Shown one piece after another: positions 27,118 to 35,996 of a DNA stretch of 64,000 nt. A model generated the notes under the pieces. The model had not been told where the DNA came from. It saw nothing but the letters and a program-made list of their open reading frames with translations, and searched no databases. This DNA comes from Acidimicrobiaceae bacterium (lineage in GTDB: Bacteria > Actinomycetota > Acidimicrobiia > Acidimicrobiales > Ilumatobacteraceae), in contig JADKGZ010000006.1 in NCBI GenBank assembly GCA_016722025.1, forward strand, positions 1 to 64,000, read 5' to 3'. Numbering within the stretch: the stretch's first letter is position 1; each line of letters opens with the position of its first letter. Both the position numbers and the translations under genes were made by a program.

Positions 27118-27411
27118 TTGAGCTCTGACGATCTCGAGAACTTCGAGGCCGAGCGCGAGCTCCAACTCGCTCAGGAGTACCAGGACGTCGCGGCCATGTT
27201 CCGCTTCGCCGTGGAGACCGAGCGTCGTTTCTACCTGGCCAACGAAGTCAACGTCACCGTCACCGGCGACCCTTCGCGCCCGGTGATCGAAGTGGAGCTG
27301 GCCGACGCGTGGGTATGGGACATGTACCGCAAGACCCGCTTCATCCCGAAGGTGCGGGTGCTCACGTTCAAGGACGTGAACGTGGAAGAGCTGCCGCCGC
27401 TGGAGATCTGA
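27118..27411 (+). CDS. DUF2469 actinobacterial conserved protein
   Basis: This protein of 97 residues and unknown function is found mainly in actinobacteria, usually between rplS/rnhB and yraN. Conserved pieces here are DDLENFEAERELQLAQEY, FRFAVETERRFYLAN and VTFKD-like VLTFKDVNVEELP. It starts with TTG 27118, a rare start codon, fixed by the conserved N-terminus. Its stop overlaps the probable start of yraN. Confidence 0.88.
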   Translation: MSSDDLENFEAERELQLAQEYQDVAAMFRFAVETERRFYLANEVNVTVTGDPSRPVIEVELADAWVWDMYRKTRFIPKVRVLTFKDVNVEELPPLEI

Positions 27412-27794
27412 CCTCGCGCCCGCTGCGCCGGCCATCGCTGGCCGGGCAGGCTCGCGGGCGTTTCGGTGAGAACGAAGCGGCGCGCTGGTACGTGCGGCGC
27501 GGCTATCGAGTGGTTGCGCGCAACTGGCGATGCACCGCGGGAGAGATCGATCTGATCCTGGTGCTGCCGGGTGCCGCCGGTGCCGACGTGCTCGTGTTCT
27601 GCGAGGTGAAGGCTCGCGCAGGCAGCGAGTTCGGTGGCCCAGAAGGCGCCGTGAACTGGGCCAAGCAACGTCGGTTGCGGCGCTTGGCGGCGACCTGGTT
27701 GGCCGCCGAGAAGCCCCGCGGCCTGGTCACCGTGCGCTTCGACGTCGCCGCTGTGGTGGGCGCTCGGGTGCAGGTGATCGAAGCGGCGTTCTGA
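27408..27794 (+). CDS. UPF0102 (YraN) family nuclease-like protein
   Basis: YraN proteins share a PD-(D/E)XK endonuclease fold; their role is poorly defined. The motifs GENEAARWYVRRGYRVVARNW, GEIDLI and FCEVKAR are present and carry the expected acidic residues. No ATG, GTG or TTG lies in frame near the conserved N-terminus. The best candidate is CTG 27408, overlapping the DUF2469 stop as CTGA and giving 128 residues. The alternatives are a hidden indel or an internal upstream start inside DUF2469. Confidence 0.82.
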   Translation: MTSRPLRRPSLAGQARGRFGENEAARWYVRRGYRVVARNWRCTAGEIDLILVLPGAAGADVLVFCEVKARAGSEFGGPEGAVNWAKQRRLRRLAATWLAAEKPRGLVTVRFDVAAVVGARVQVIEAAF

Positions 27795-27809
27795 GCGGTG
27801 GCGCGAGGT

Positions 27810-27920
27810 TCAGCCCAGGAACGCCCACACCAGCAACGCGCCGCAGGCGAGTGCGGCGAGACCGACGAAGAGGTAGTCGGACGTGCGAGCGACGTGCTTG
27901 CGGTTCGGGTTGAAGCCCAT
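27810..27920 (-). CDS. Small single-pass membrane protein, 36 aa
   Basis: This tiny protein is MGFNPNRKH followed by VARTSDY and one hydrophobic helix (LFVGLAALACGALLVWAFLG). I recall small proteins with the same MGF-N/D-P-x-R-K start near yraN in other actinobacteria, but cannot check it here. Upstream in-frame ATGs exist (27938). It is divergent from the crotonase gene and convergent with yraN. The function is unknown; small size and basic N-terminus suggest an N-in membrane helix. Confidence 0.6.
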   Translation of the reverse strand: MGFNPNRKHVARTSDYLFVGLAALACGALLVWAFLG

Positions 27921-27928
27921 CGCATCAG

Positions 27929-27934
27929 TATCGT
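27929..27934 (+). promoter_or_regulatory. -10 element (TATCGT) of the crotonase gene, leaderless type
   Basis: TATCGT ends 8 nt before the ATG at 27943. Confidence 0.5.
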
Positions 27935-27942
27935 CCATCGAC

Positions 27943-28710
27943 ATGGAGACCCTGCAAGTGGCCCGAGCCGACGGCATCGTGACGATCACCCTCGATCGGC
28001 CTGCGAAGAAGAACGCGATGAACGAGGTGATGTGGAACGAGTTGATCGCGACCTTTCGTGAGATCGCCGGTTCTGCCGACGATCGAGTGGTGGTGATCAC
28101 CGGGGCCGCCGGCGAGTTCTGCAGCGGCGCCGACCTCACCGGTGGCGGCGCCAGCCGGCACCAACTCGCTGCCATGCGACACGTGGGCGACGTCGCGCTT
28201 GCGCTGCACCGCCTGCCGCAACCCACCATCGCCAAGGTGCGGGGCGTGGCGGTGGGCGCCGGATGCAACCTGGCGTTGGGGTGCGATCTGGTGGTGGCCG
28301 GCGACACGGCCCGCTTCTCGGAGATCTTCGCCAAGCGGGGCCTCAGCGTCGATTTTGGTGGGTCCTGGCTGCTGCCACGCAGGGTTGGCCTGCACCGGGC
28401 AAAGGAGTTGGCGTTCTTCGCCGACATCATCGATGCCACCGAGGCGGAGCGCATCGGGTTGGTCAACAGGGTCGTGCCCGATGCTGCGCTCGATGGCTTC
28501 GTGGCCGATTGGGCCACACGGCTGGCGGCAGGCCCGCCGATTGCGGTGGCGATGACCAAGCGCCTGCTCGACAACGCGATGAACGTCACGCTCGAGGAAG
28601 CACTCGACGACGAAGGAATGGCGCAGACCGTGAACTTCGGCACCAACGACACCCCGGAGGCGATCCTCGCGTTCGTGGAGAAGCGGCAACCGCGCTTCCG
28701 AGGCCGCTGA
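27943..28710 (+). CDS. Enoyl-CoA hydratase/isomerase (crotonase) family protein
   Basis: Crotonase-fold enzymes act on acyl-CoA thioesters. This 255-residue protein has the oxyanion-hole loops GEFCSGADL and GVAVGAGCNLALGCDLVVA, and the segment FAKRGLSVDFGGSWLLPR, which resembles PaaG-type isomerases more than classical hydratases. The exact substrate is not clear. Start ATG 27943 is favoured by the conserved N-terminus and the -10 box; an upstream GTG start would overlap the divergent 36-residue gene. Confidence 0.88.
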   Translation: METLQVARADGIVTITLDRPAKKNAMNEVMWNELIATFREIAGSADDRVVVITGAAGEFCSGADLTGGGASRHQLAAMRHVGDVALALHRLPQPTIAKVRGVAVGAGCNLALGCDLVVAGDTARFSEIFAKRGLSVDFGGSWLLPRRVGLHRAKELAFFADIIDATEAERIGLVNRVVPDAALDGFVADWATRLAAGPPIAVAMTKRLLDNAMNVTLEEALDDEGMAQTVNFGTNDTPEAILAFVEKRQPRFRGR

Positions 28711-28745
28711 GGCCCGCCCGCCACCCTCGCGAGACGACGTTTCGG

Positions 28746-28751
28746 TAGCGT
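28746..28751 (+). promoter_or_regulatory. -10 element (TAGCGT) of the 28.8-kb secreted-protein gene, leaderless type
   Basis: TAGCGT ends 8 nt before the ATG at 28760. Confidence 0.55.
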
Positions 28752-28759
28752 GGCGGGCG

Positions 28760-29566
28760 ATGCGACGTGCGCGATGGCTGTGCCTGTGCCTACTGGCGGT
28801 GTTGGGGTGGGGTGCGAGCGCAACGGCCGCGCCGCCCACCGACCCCGCGGCACCCAGTGACACCACCGTGCCCGGTGACACCAGCGTGCCGGCGTCGTCG
28901 GCCGGTTCCGACACCACGTTGGCGACCGGCGAGCTTCCTCCGGCGCTCGGACCGCTGGTGGTGGTGCCCAGCGGTTGCGTCGTGCCGGCACCGGCGCGCG
29001 CCGTGTTCGTCGGTGAGCTGTCCAACACGGATCAACCGCCGACGACCGCTCGCTTCCGGCTCGAACGTGTGCTGGCCGGAAACCTCGACGGTTACGCGAG
29101 CGGGGGTCTCGTCGACGTGCACTACGGCGGCGAGGCGCACTTCCTGACGATCGGCGTGCGCTACATCGTCGGTGTCGTTGTCGATGCCACCACCGGGTTG
29201 CTGGTCAGCACGGTCAGCGAACCGGCGCCACTGTTCGGCGGCGATGCCGTGATCGGTGCCAACGACAGCGATGTGAAGTGCCCGCGGGTGGAAGACCCGG
29301 CGCGCACCCTGCAGGCGGATGGCACGTCGGTGGAGACCGGTGTGCTGGCGCCGCTCGAGGGTGAGGGGAAGTCGATCCTGCTGGCGGTGCTGCGGCCGCT
29401 GGGTGTCGCGCTCGCCGTGTTGCTGTTGCTGGTGGCGGTGAAGCACCTGCTGTTCGCTGTCGGTCGCTCGTTGCGCGACATCAGCCGTGCAGAGCCTGCG
29501 GCGGCTTCTGCCGCTGGGCGCCGGCACCACCCGGCGTCAGTCGCTGCCGAGCAATCGGGTGCGTAG
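28760..29566 (+). CDS. Secreted protein with C-terminal membrane anchor, unknown function
   Basis: The 268-residue protein has a signal peptide (LCLCLLAVLGWGASATA), a Thr/Ser/Pro-rich linker to about residue 60, a globular extracellular domain (about residues 70-180, with RFRLERVLAGNLDG and FGGDAVIGANDSDVKCP), one membrane helix (about residues 210-232, LGVALAVLLLLVAV) and a short basic tail. The globular part looks like an OB-fold/TIMP-like domain seen in other actinobacterial exported proteins, but this is only a resemblance. It is convergent with the helicase operon. Confidence 0.6.
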   Translation: MRRARWLCLCLLAVLGWGASATAAPPTDPAAPSDTTVPGDTSVPASSAGSDTTLATGELPPALGPLVVVPSGCVVPAPARAVFVGELSNTDQPPTTARFRLERVLAGNLDGYASGGLVDVHYGGEAHFLTIGVRYIVGVVVDATTGLLVSTVSEPAPLFGGDAVIGANDSDVKCPRVEDPARTLQADGTSVETGVLAPLEGEGKSILLAVLRPLGVALAVLLLLVAVKHLLFAVGRSLRDISRAEPAAASAAGRRHHPASVAAEQSGA

Positions 29567-32500
29567 CGAGTCGCGCAGGTTGTGCCAATCGTCGATCTCG
29601 ATGTGCTCGGCCGGGCCGGTGGGGCGGCACATGACCAGCACCCCGCCCTCCACTGGTTCGCCGAGCAACTGCTCCAAGGCGAGGCCGTAGGCGGCGAGCT
29701 GGATGCCGTAGCGCTGCAGACGGCGCGCACGCTCGGGCCCGTCGGCAACCTGGTCGGTCTTGTAGTCGACCACGATGAGCCCTCTCGTCGGGTGCCGCAC
29801 CAGCAGGTCGATGTAGCCCTCCACGACCGTGCCGGCAATCTCGGTGGCGACGAACAGCTCGCGCCAGTGCTGCCCTTCGATGCCCTGCGCCACGATCGGT
29901 GCCCGCAGTGCCGAACGAGCGAGCCGCTCGATGGTGCGTTCGTGACCCAGCACACCTTCGGCAGCGGCTTGCGCGGCCGCCAGGCCGGGGATGTTGGCGC
30001 CGGTGCGTAGATCCGCGAACTGCAGCACGGCATGCACTGCTCGGCCCACTGCCGTGCCGTACCGCCCGCGTTGCCACGGAGGCAGGTCGAGGTCGACGGG
30101 GTCCTTGCGCACGCCATCGTCGGCGCTGGCCGCAGCCGCGGTGTCGGCATCACCGGCAAGGCGACCGGCGAGCGTGGTGGCGCTGAGCGCGGCTGGCCGG
30201 CTGGCAGCAGCGAGATCGGACTGCCAGGTGGCGAACCAGGTGCCCTCGTCGGCCCATGGGAGCTCTGTGGCGGCCGGTGCGGAACCGAGCAGCGTCGCCG
30301 CGGTGGCGCTGAACGGGCGATGAGTGGCGCCCTCACTCGCCGTGGCGAGGTCGTGGGCGGCGGACGCGCCTGTCGTGTCGGGGCGGTGCAGCGAGACGAC
30401 CAGGTGGTCCATCGCTCGGGTGCACGCCACGTACAGCAGGCGACGGCGTTCGGCGTTGCTCATCTGCTCGTCGACCGGAGCGAACTGCACGTAGGTGGGG
30501 TCGTCCTTCGTGCTGAGTGCCCAGGTGCCCGCCGGCCACACCACCCGCTTGCCGCGTGCGCCCTGTGGTCTGGCGGTGAGGCCCGACACGACGGTGATGG
30601 GGAACTCGAGGCCTTTGGCAGCATGCACGGTCATGATGCGCACGACATCGTGGTCGGTCTCGGGCAGCACGGTCTCGGCGACGAAGCGGCCCTCGTCGCC
30701 CTGCAGCCGGGTCCAGAGCAGGTAGCGCCGAACACCATGGCCACCGGCTTCGCTCCAGGCGCGGGCTTGATCGATCACGAACCGCACTCGCCGCCACACG
30801 TCGCGGCTGTCGCGCTGCGCCAAGGCGAGCTCCATCACGCATCGGTCTTCGGCCAGCCACGAGAGCAGCTGCGAGGGCGTGCTGTAGGGAATGCGGGCGG
30901 CCACCTCGCCGAGGCAGTCCAACGCGACCGCGACAGGGTGCTGCCGCAGCTCGCCGGGAAGCGACTCGCCGCCCACGCTCCAGCGCCAGCGTTGGCCATG
31001 GGTGACCTTCCACTCGTACAGATGTCGATCGCTGCAGCCGAACAGCGGAGTGCGGAGTGCCGACACGAGGGCCAGTTCGTCGGTTGGGTCGTCGGCAGCG
31101 CGCAGGGCCAGCATCATGGCCCGTACCTCCGGAGCCGCGTAGACCAGCGAGCTGTTCTCCGCTCGGTACGGCACGGCCCGTGCCGCCAGCGCCACCTGTA
31201 GGGCCGGCAGCGACAGCCGAGACGGCAACAGGATGGCGATGTCGCCCGGGCGGCACGGCTGCAGTACCCCGTCGCGCAGCACCGGCCACTCCTGCGCGAG
31301 CGCCTGCACCACGACCGCCGCGACGTCGGTTGCTTCCGCTTCGCGCAGGGTCTCGGCGGCAGCACGTGGCAGATTGGTGTGCGCATCGGCCCCCAGCACG
31401 GTGACTGTGCCGTGTTCACTACCGGTGCCGTGCTCACGACCGCTGCCGTGCTCACGACCGCTGCCGTGCTCGCTCGGGCCCGGCCGGGCCGCGATGAGCG
31501 GCTCGTACGCGGGCTGCACGTCGGCCTCGTACACGATCAGCTTGCTCATCGTGGCGTTGACCCAGTCGATGATGGGTGGGGCACTGCGGAAGTTGGCCGA
31601 CAGCGTTGCTCGCTCGGCGCCGATCTGCTCGCGGGCCTGCAGGAACTGGGCGATGTCGGCGCGGCGGAAGCGGTAGATCGACTGCTTCGGGTCGCCCACC
31701 ACGGTGAGCCGACCGGGCAACGGCCGCAGCACCCTCCAGTCGGCGGCCTGGTCGACCGGCTCGGCAGTGATGCGCACGGCGAGCTCGAGTTGGATGGGAT
31801 CGGTGTCCTGGAACTCGTCGAGCAGCAGATGTGTGTAGCGCTGGTGCAGCTGAGCCCGGACCCCGGCGTCGGTGGCCACCAGTCGGCGTGCGAGCACCAG
31901 CAGATCGTGGAACTCGAGCTCGCCGTCGCGCTGGCGTTGCCGCACAGAGTCGAGGGTGAACTCGCGCAGCAACGCCCCGAGCGTGAGCCGTCGCTCCTCG
32001 TTGCACTGCTTCGTCATCTCGCTGGCAGCGCCGGCAGCGTCGGCGACGGCCTGCCTGAACAGTGGCAGCACCGCGTCGGAGCCGTGGTGCTTCTTCCACT
32101 TGGCCGCATCACCCTTGGCTTTCGCCTTCGCCAGCGTGGTGAGCAGGCGCAGCAGCTCACTGAGCGGAGGCGGTTCGGAGAGCAGCCTGCCCCAGTGGGC
32201 GAACTGCTGGCACACGACGCCTTGGGTGTCGCCCGGTGGCGGCTGGAACGCTGCCACCGCAGCGCACAACTCGATGAGGTGCTCGCGCGCCGGGCCGTCG
32301 TGCTGCGGTTCGGGCACCACGGCGGACACTCGCTCGGCGACGAGATCCCAGTTGGCCTGGAAGTCTTCCGCCATCACCCGGACGCCCTTTTCCACGCCGA
32401 AGCCGTCGTGCTGGCAGAGATCGACCAGCCGAACCGACGCCGGGTCGTCGAGCAGCATCTCGAGGAAGTCGGTGAAGCGCTCGTGGAACGCCGTCGCGCT

Positions 32501-32941
32501 CTGCACTTCGTCGAGCACACCGAACTGAGGCGGCAGCTCGGCCTCCACCGGGAACTCACTGAGCAGACGGCGCGCGAACGCGTGCAACGTGCCGATGGGG
32601 GCCTGGTCGAGATCGGCCAACGCGGCGGCCGCGGCGTGGTGCGTGGCCGCTGCTTCCAGCGAGCTGCGGATCTTGTGGCGCAACTCGGCCGCGGCCTTCT
32701 CGGTGAACGTGATGGCGGCGATGCAGCCGACCGGCACGCCGCCGAGGATGAGGTTGACGACGCGCTGCACGAGCGCGGTGGTCTTGCCGCTGCCGGCGCC
32801 GGCCTCCACGAACAAGGTGGTGGCGAGTGCGTCGGTGACCAGGTTGCGGTCGGCCTGGTCGGGGGCGGTCGCACGCTGGGGCCCGAGCGCAGCGGCGGAG
32901 GTGTGGTCGATGGCGCTGAACAGGTCGAGTTGGTCAGCCAT
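29537..32941 (-). CDS. addA: AddA-like UvrD-family helicase/nuclease
   Basis: This is the helicase-nuclease subunit of an AddAB/RecBCD-type double-strand-break resection complex. The 1134-residue protein has Walker A EAGAGSGKTTALV, LLLDEFQDTDPIQLE (motif II), DPKQSIYRFRRADI, TVHAAKGLEFPI and a C-terminal nuclease with EGYIDLLVRHPTRGLIVVDYKTD. A short repetitive segment (EHGSGREHGSGREHG) is inserted in the middle, encoded by an 18-bp tandem repeat. Its ATG 32941 overlaps the end of addB by 8 bp. The two-gene order fits AddB-AddA; the symbol is given by family resemblance. Confidence 0.88.
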   Translation of the reverse strand: MADQLDLFSAIDHTSAAALGPQRATAPDQADRNLVTDALATTLFVEAGAGSGKTTALVQRVVNLILGGVPVGCIAAITFTEKAAAELRHKIRSSLEAAATHHAAAAALADLDQAPIGTLHAFARRLLSEFPVEAELPPQFGVLDEVQSATAFHERFTDFLEMLLDDPASVRLVDLCQHDGFGVEKGVRVMAEDFQANWDLVAERVSAVVPEPQHDGPAREHLIELCAAVAAFQPPPGDTQGVVCQQFAHWGRLLSEPPPLSELLRLLTTLAKAKAKGDAAKWKKHHGSDAVLPLFRQAVADAAGAASEMTKQCNEERRLTLGALLREFTLDSVRQRQRDGELEFHDLLVLARRLVATDAGVRAQLHQRYTHLLLDEFQDTDPIQLELAVRITAEPVDQAADWRVLRPLPGRLTVVGDPKQSIYRFRRADIAQFLQAREQIGAERATLSANFRSAPPIIDWVNATMSKLIVYEADVQPAYEPLIAARPGPSEHGSGREHGSGREHGTGSEHGTVTVLGADAHTNLPRAAAETLREAEATDVAAVVVQALAQEWPVLRDGVLQPCRPGDIAILLPSRLSLPALQVALAARAVPYRAENSSLVYAAPEVRAMMLALRAADDPTDELALVSALRTPLFGCSDRHLYEWKVTHGQRWRWSVGGESLPGELRQHPVAVALDCLGEVAARIPYSTPSQLLSWLAEDRCVMELALAQRDSRDVWRRVRFVIDQARAWSEAGGHGVRRYLLWTRLQGDEGRFVAETVLPETDHDVVRIMTVHAAKGLEFPITVVSGLTARPQGARGKRVVWPAGTWALSTKDDPTYVQFAPVDEQMSNAERRRLLYVACTRAMDHLVVSLHRPDTTGASAAHDLATASEGATHRPFSATAATLLGSAPAATELPWADEGTWFATWQSDLAAASRPAALSATTLAGRLAGDADTAAAASADDGVRKDPVDLDLPPWQRGRYGTAVGRAVHAVLQFADLRTGANIPGLAAAQAAAEGVLGHERTIERLARSALRAPIVAQGIEGQHWRELFVATEIAGTVVEGYIDLLVRHPTRGLIVVDYKTDQVADGPERARRLQRYGIQLAAYGLALEQLLGEPVEGGVLVMCRPTGPAEHIEIDDWHNLRDSLRTRLLGSD
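31409..31480. repeat. 18-bp tandem repeat inside the AddA-like gene
   Basis: Four units starting GCCGTG at 31409, 31427, 31445 and 31463. The middle two are nearly identical (GCCGTGCTCACGACCGCT) and the outer ones diverge. It stays in frame and codes for Glu-His-Gly-rich repeats in a loop, so copy number may vary without breaking the protein. Confidence 0.75.
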
Positions 32942-35915
32942 CGACGGTCTCCTCGTGGCCGGTGGGCGCGGGTGTCGCGTCGCCGGGTTCGCCGAGCAAC
33001 CCTGCGACCCTGGGGTCGGCGAGCTTGCGCTCGAACTGCGTCCACCGCTCGGCGGTGCCCAGGTGGTCGGGGTCGCAGTACTCGCACGGCACGAAGCTGA
33101 GGCGGAACTGCGACTTCTCCGGGCGGGCGACGAACACGCCCGAGCGAATGCCGTCGAGCACGTGTTGCAGCGCGTCGTAGACCTTCGGCCACGCCGACTC
33201 GCCGATGTGTGACGTGACTCGCTTGTAGTCGGCCTTTCCGAGGAACGCGTACTCGGCGACCACCGGTGGTATGGCGCCGGCGCCGGCGAACGCAACGGCC
33301 GCGGCTGCGTAGGCGGGCAGTTGCAGCTTCGTACCCCCGGCAGTCGGGTCGGTGTCGGTGATGTCGCGGAAGCTGTCTGCGCCGCCCGTCTTGTGGTCGG
33401 TGACCACGAGAGTGCCGTCGTCGCAGCGATCGATCCGGTCGACGGAACCCGCCAGACGCACCACGGTGCCGTCGGGCAGTTCGATCACCGCCGGCGGGGT
33501 GCCACCGCTGCCGAAGCGGTGCTCGGAGGCGATGACCTGCGCGTGCCGGCCGGCAACGAACACGCTGTCGTGTTGCAGCCACGTGGCCAGCTCGTAGCGC
33601 TGGCGGCTCTGCTCGCTGCGCCAGAACGCCGCGCGGCCGGTGGCACCCTCCTGTTCGAGCTGGCCGGCCTGTTCCTGGAACGCGGCGAGGAGCGCCTCCA
33701 GGTGTTGGGCGCTCCACCCATCGGGGCCCGGCTGGGGAAGCAGACCATCGATCACCTGCCGATGAAACTGGTCGAGCGCCGCATGCACCAGCGTGCCGCG
33801 ATCTCGCGGGGTGATCTGCATCTGCTCGTCGGGCTGCTCGACGGGTTGCAGGCCGAGCACGTAGCGCATGAACCACCCGTGCGGACAACTGACCCACGCC
33901 TCCAGGCGCGTCGGCGAGACCGGGCGGTCGCCCAATGGGTCGATGCTGAGCCCGCTGAGATCGCCGTCGTACTCGGTGAGCAGCGGCAGTGCACGAGCGG
34001 CGATCATCGCGACGCCCAGCCGCAACGGCTGCAACGAGCGCATGACAGGATGCTCGGCCACCGGTTGACCTGAGCGTGCAGCGTGAGTGAGTGCACGGAT
34101 GCGGTGCTGCGACAGCGTGGCCGGAAAGGCGGCGTCGGCCAGCCCGGCGGCGAACGAGGGCACCGACCGCGCCTGTGTGGGCATGCCGTGCGCGAGCTCT
34201 GCGATCCAGCGCGACGGCTGGCGCAGCGCGGTTGCACGCAGGTCGCCGCGAGGCGTCAGCAGCACCGCCCGTTTCGTGCCGGCGAGCGCCGCCCACAGTT
34301 GGCGGTGCTGTTCCGCGGCGAGGTCGGCGTTGATGGGCAGCGCGCCATCGGTGAGCGCTCGGTCGGCGTCGCCCAGCAGCGCCTCCGGAGGTGGGGGAGC
34401 GGGCAGCAGGCCCTCGCAGGTGCCGACCACGACGAGCAGCTCGAACGGTTGGCCGACGGCGAACGACAGCGGCCCGACGTGCACACCGACGCCGATGCGA
34501 CCGACGCGCCCGGGTGCGCTGTCGAGCTCGGACTGGAGCGTGTGGGCGAAGATGACGCGGGTGACAGGTTGGGCGAGAGCGTCGAGTCGGCCCAGTCGAT
34601 CGAGTGCGGCCTGCACGGCCGTGTACGCCTCGAACTCGTCGGTGGGCAGCGTGGCGATGCCGCGGTGCCCACCCAGCCAGCGGTGCAGGAAACGATGACC
34701 AATGTCGGCCCAGTGCTGCCATGGGAGCTCGGCACCAGGCTCGCCCAGTTGGTTGCGGAGATCGGCGACGAACGCCTGCAGCTGCAGCGCCGCATCGGCA
34801 TCGCGCTGGTGGTGGTCTTGGCCGCGTGCGCGGGTGCGCTCGCTGAACGCGGTGAGCCGGTCGGCCCAGTCTGCGTCGCCTGCGAGCCCGGCTTCGCGTG
34901 ACAAGCGCTCCCATCGCTGCCGGGGAACGAGGGTGCCGTCGGCGAGGCGGGCGGGTACGTGTGCGAGCAGTGCGAACAGGTCGGCGCGGCGAATGCCCCG
35001 CCGATCGAGCCGCAGCAGATCGAGCACCAGTCGTGCCGCCAGCCGCTCGTGCAATGCGATGCCAGGACGGCCGTTCCACGGAATGCCGGCCGCGTGCAGG
35101 TGCTCGCCGACGAGCCGTGCGTACGGCTCGTTGCGCGACCACACGATGCCGATGCGGTGCAACGGTGTGCCATCGTGCACCGCCGCGACCACCGTGCGAA
35201 CAGCCTCGCGAGCTTCCTCGTCGGCGTCGGAGGCATCGACGACGTCGAGCCCGACACCCGCTGGAAGGCGGTGCTCGCCCTCGAGCAGCAGCACCTCACC
35301 GTGGTGCGCCAGCGCATCGAGCAACGCTTGCTCGGTGGGCCGCAAGCGCTGCGGCAGGAAGACGACGGTGCGGCACGGGGCACTCGCGGCGGCTCGACCG
35401 GCGGAGTGCAACAGGTCGGCCTCGTCGTACCAGTCGCGCTGCAGCGTTCGGTGCACGTCGACACACAGGCGAACGACCTCGCGGGCCCGTGCCGAGCCGC
35501 TGGCGCCGAGCCGATGGCGCAGCGGCACCGACACGTGGCGTAGGTCGCGGTACGTGTTGCGCAGCGCAGTGATGGTTGCCTGGTGCTGGGCGATGGGCTG
35601 GAAGATGCCCGACGAGGCGGCGAGCACCTGGCGCACGGCGACGTCGACCACCGGAGTGGAGACGGGGCGCTTGCCGCTCTCGGCCAGCGCCTGGCCGCCG
35701 AGGAGCTCGGCGAACCGGAAGGCGGTGACGAACTGGGCGGCGGCGATGCCGCCGTTGGCGGCCAACCAGCGGCGAGTGGCGACGCCGACGGCGTTGGAGT
35801 GCACCAGCACGGTGACGGGTGCCAGCGGATCGCCCTGCTGCAGCCGATCGACCGCCTCGCGCAGCGCGCGCAGGGCGGGCGGGCCGTAGGGAGTGGTGAG
35901 CCGTTGCAACGCCAT
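32934..35915 (-). CDS. addB: AddB-like PD-(D/E)XK nuclease/inactivated helicase
   Basis: This is the partner of the AddA-like protein, about 993 residues, first gene of the operon. The C-terminal nuclease motif is RLAGSVDRIDRCDDGTLVV followed by TDHKTGG. AddB proteins hold a 4Fe-4S staple made by four Cys; here three are visible (the SCPHGWFMRYV Cys and CEYC), and the fourth, expected about six residues after CEYC, is replaced (CDPDHLG). The start is ATG 35915, predicted by the -10 box 8 nt upstream; GTG 35918 is the alternative. Confidence 0.82.
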   Translation of the reverse strand: MALQRLTTPYGPPALRALREAVDRLQQGDPLAPVTVLVHSNAVGVATRRWLAANGGIAAAQFVTAFRFAELLGGQALAESGKRPVSTPVVDVAVRQVLAASSGIFQPIAQHQATITALRNTYRDLRHVSVPLRHRLGASGSARAREVVRLCVDVHRTLQRDWYDEADLLHSAGRAAASAPCRTVVFLPQRLRPTEQALLDALAHHGEVLLLEGEHRLPAGVGLDVVDASDADEEAREAVRTVVAAVHDGTPLHRIGIVWSRNEPYARLVGEHLHAAGIPWNGRPGIALHERLAARLVLDLLRLDRRGIRRADLFALLAHVPARLADGTLVPRQRWERLSREAGLAGDADWADRLTAFSERTRARGQDHHQRDADAALQLQAFVADLRNQLGEPGAELPWQHWADIGHRFLHRWLGGHRGIATLPTDEFEAYTAVQAALDRLGRLDALAQPVTRVIFAHTLQSELDSAPGRVGRIGVGVHVGPLSFAVGQPFELLVVVGTCEGLLPAPPPPEALLGDADRALTDGALPINADLAAEQHRQLWAALAGTKRAVLLTPRGDLRATALRQPSRWIAELAHGMPTQARSVPSFAAGLADAAFPATLSQHRIRALTHAARSGQPVAEHPVMRSLQPLRLGVAMIAARALPLLTEYDGDLSGLSIDPLGDRPVSPTRLEAWVSCPHGWFMRYVLGLQPVEQPDEQMQITPRDRGTLVHAALDQFHRQVIDGLLPQPGPDGWSAQHLEALLAAFQEQAGQLEQEGATGRAAFWRSEQSRQRYELATWLQHDSVFVAGRHAQVIASEHRFGSGGTPPAVIELPDGTVVRLAGSVDRIDRCDDGTLVVTDHKTGGADSFRDITDTDPTAGGTKLQLPAYAAAAVAFAGAGAIPPVVAEYAFLGKADYKRVTSHIGESAWPKVYDALQHVLDGIRSGVFVARPEKSQFRLSFVPCEYCDPDHLGTAERWTQFERKLADPRVAGLLGEPGDATPAPTGHEETVDG

Positions 35916-35923
35916 CACCGAGC

Positions 35924-35929
35924 ACTCTA
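35924..35929 (-). promoter_or_regulatory. -10 element (TAGAGT) of the addB-addA operon, leaderless type
   Basis: On the minus strand TAGAGT ends 8 nt before ATG 35915, so translation would start at the first base or near it. Confidence 0.5.
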
Positions 35930-35996
35930 CGAAAGGGGTGCGCGACAGTCGTCGCCATCCGAGGCTTTGCTGCGCTGGGCGGGGGGAGGCGGTGGG

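Noticed and set aside
32374..35142. A 922-codon frame overlapping both addA and addB on their strand
   Set aside because: Arg/Ala/Pro-rich shadow of the two real genes in another frame.
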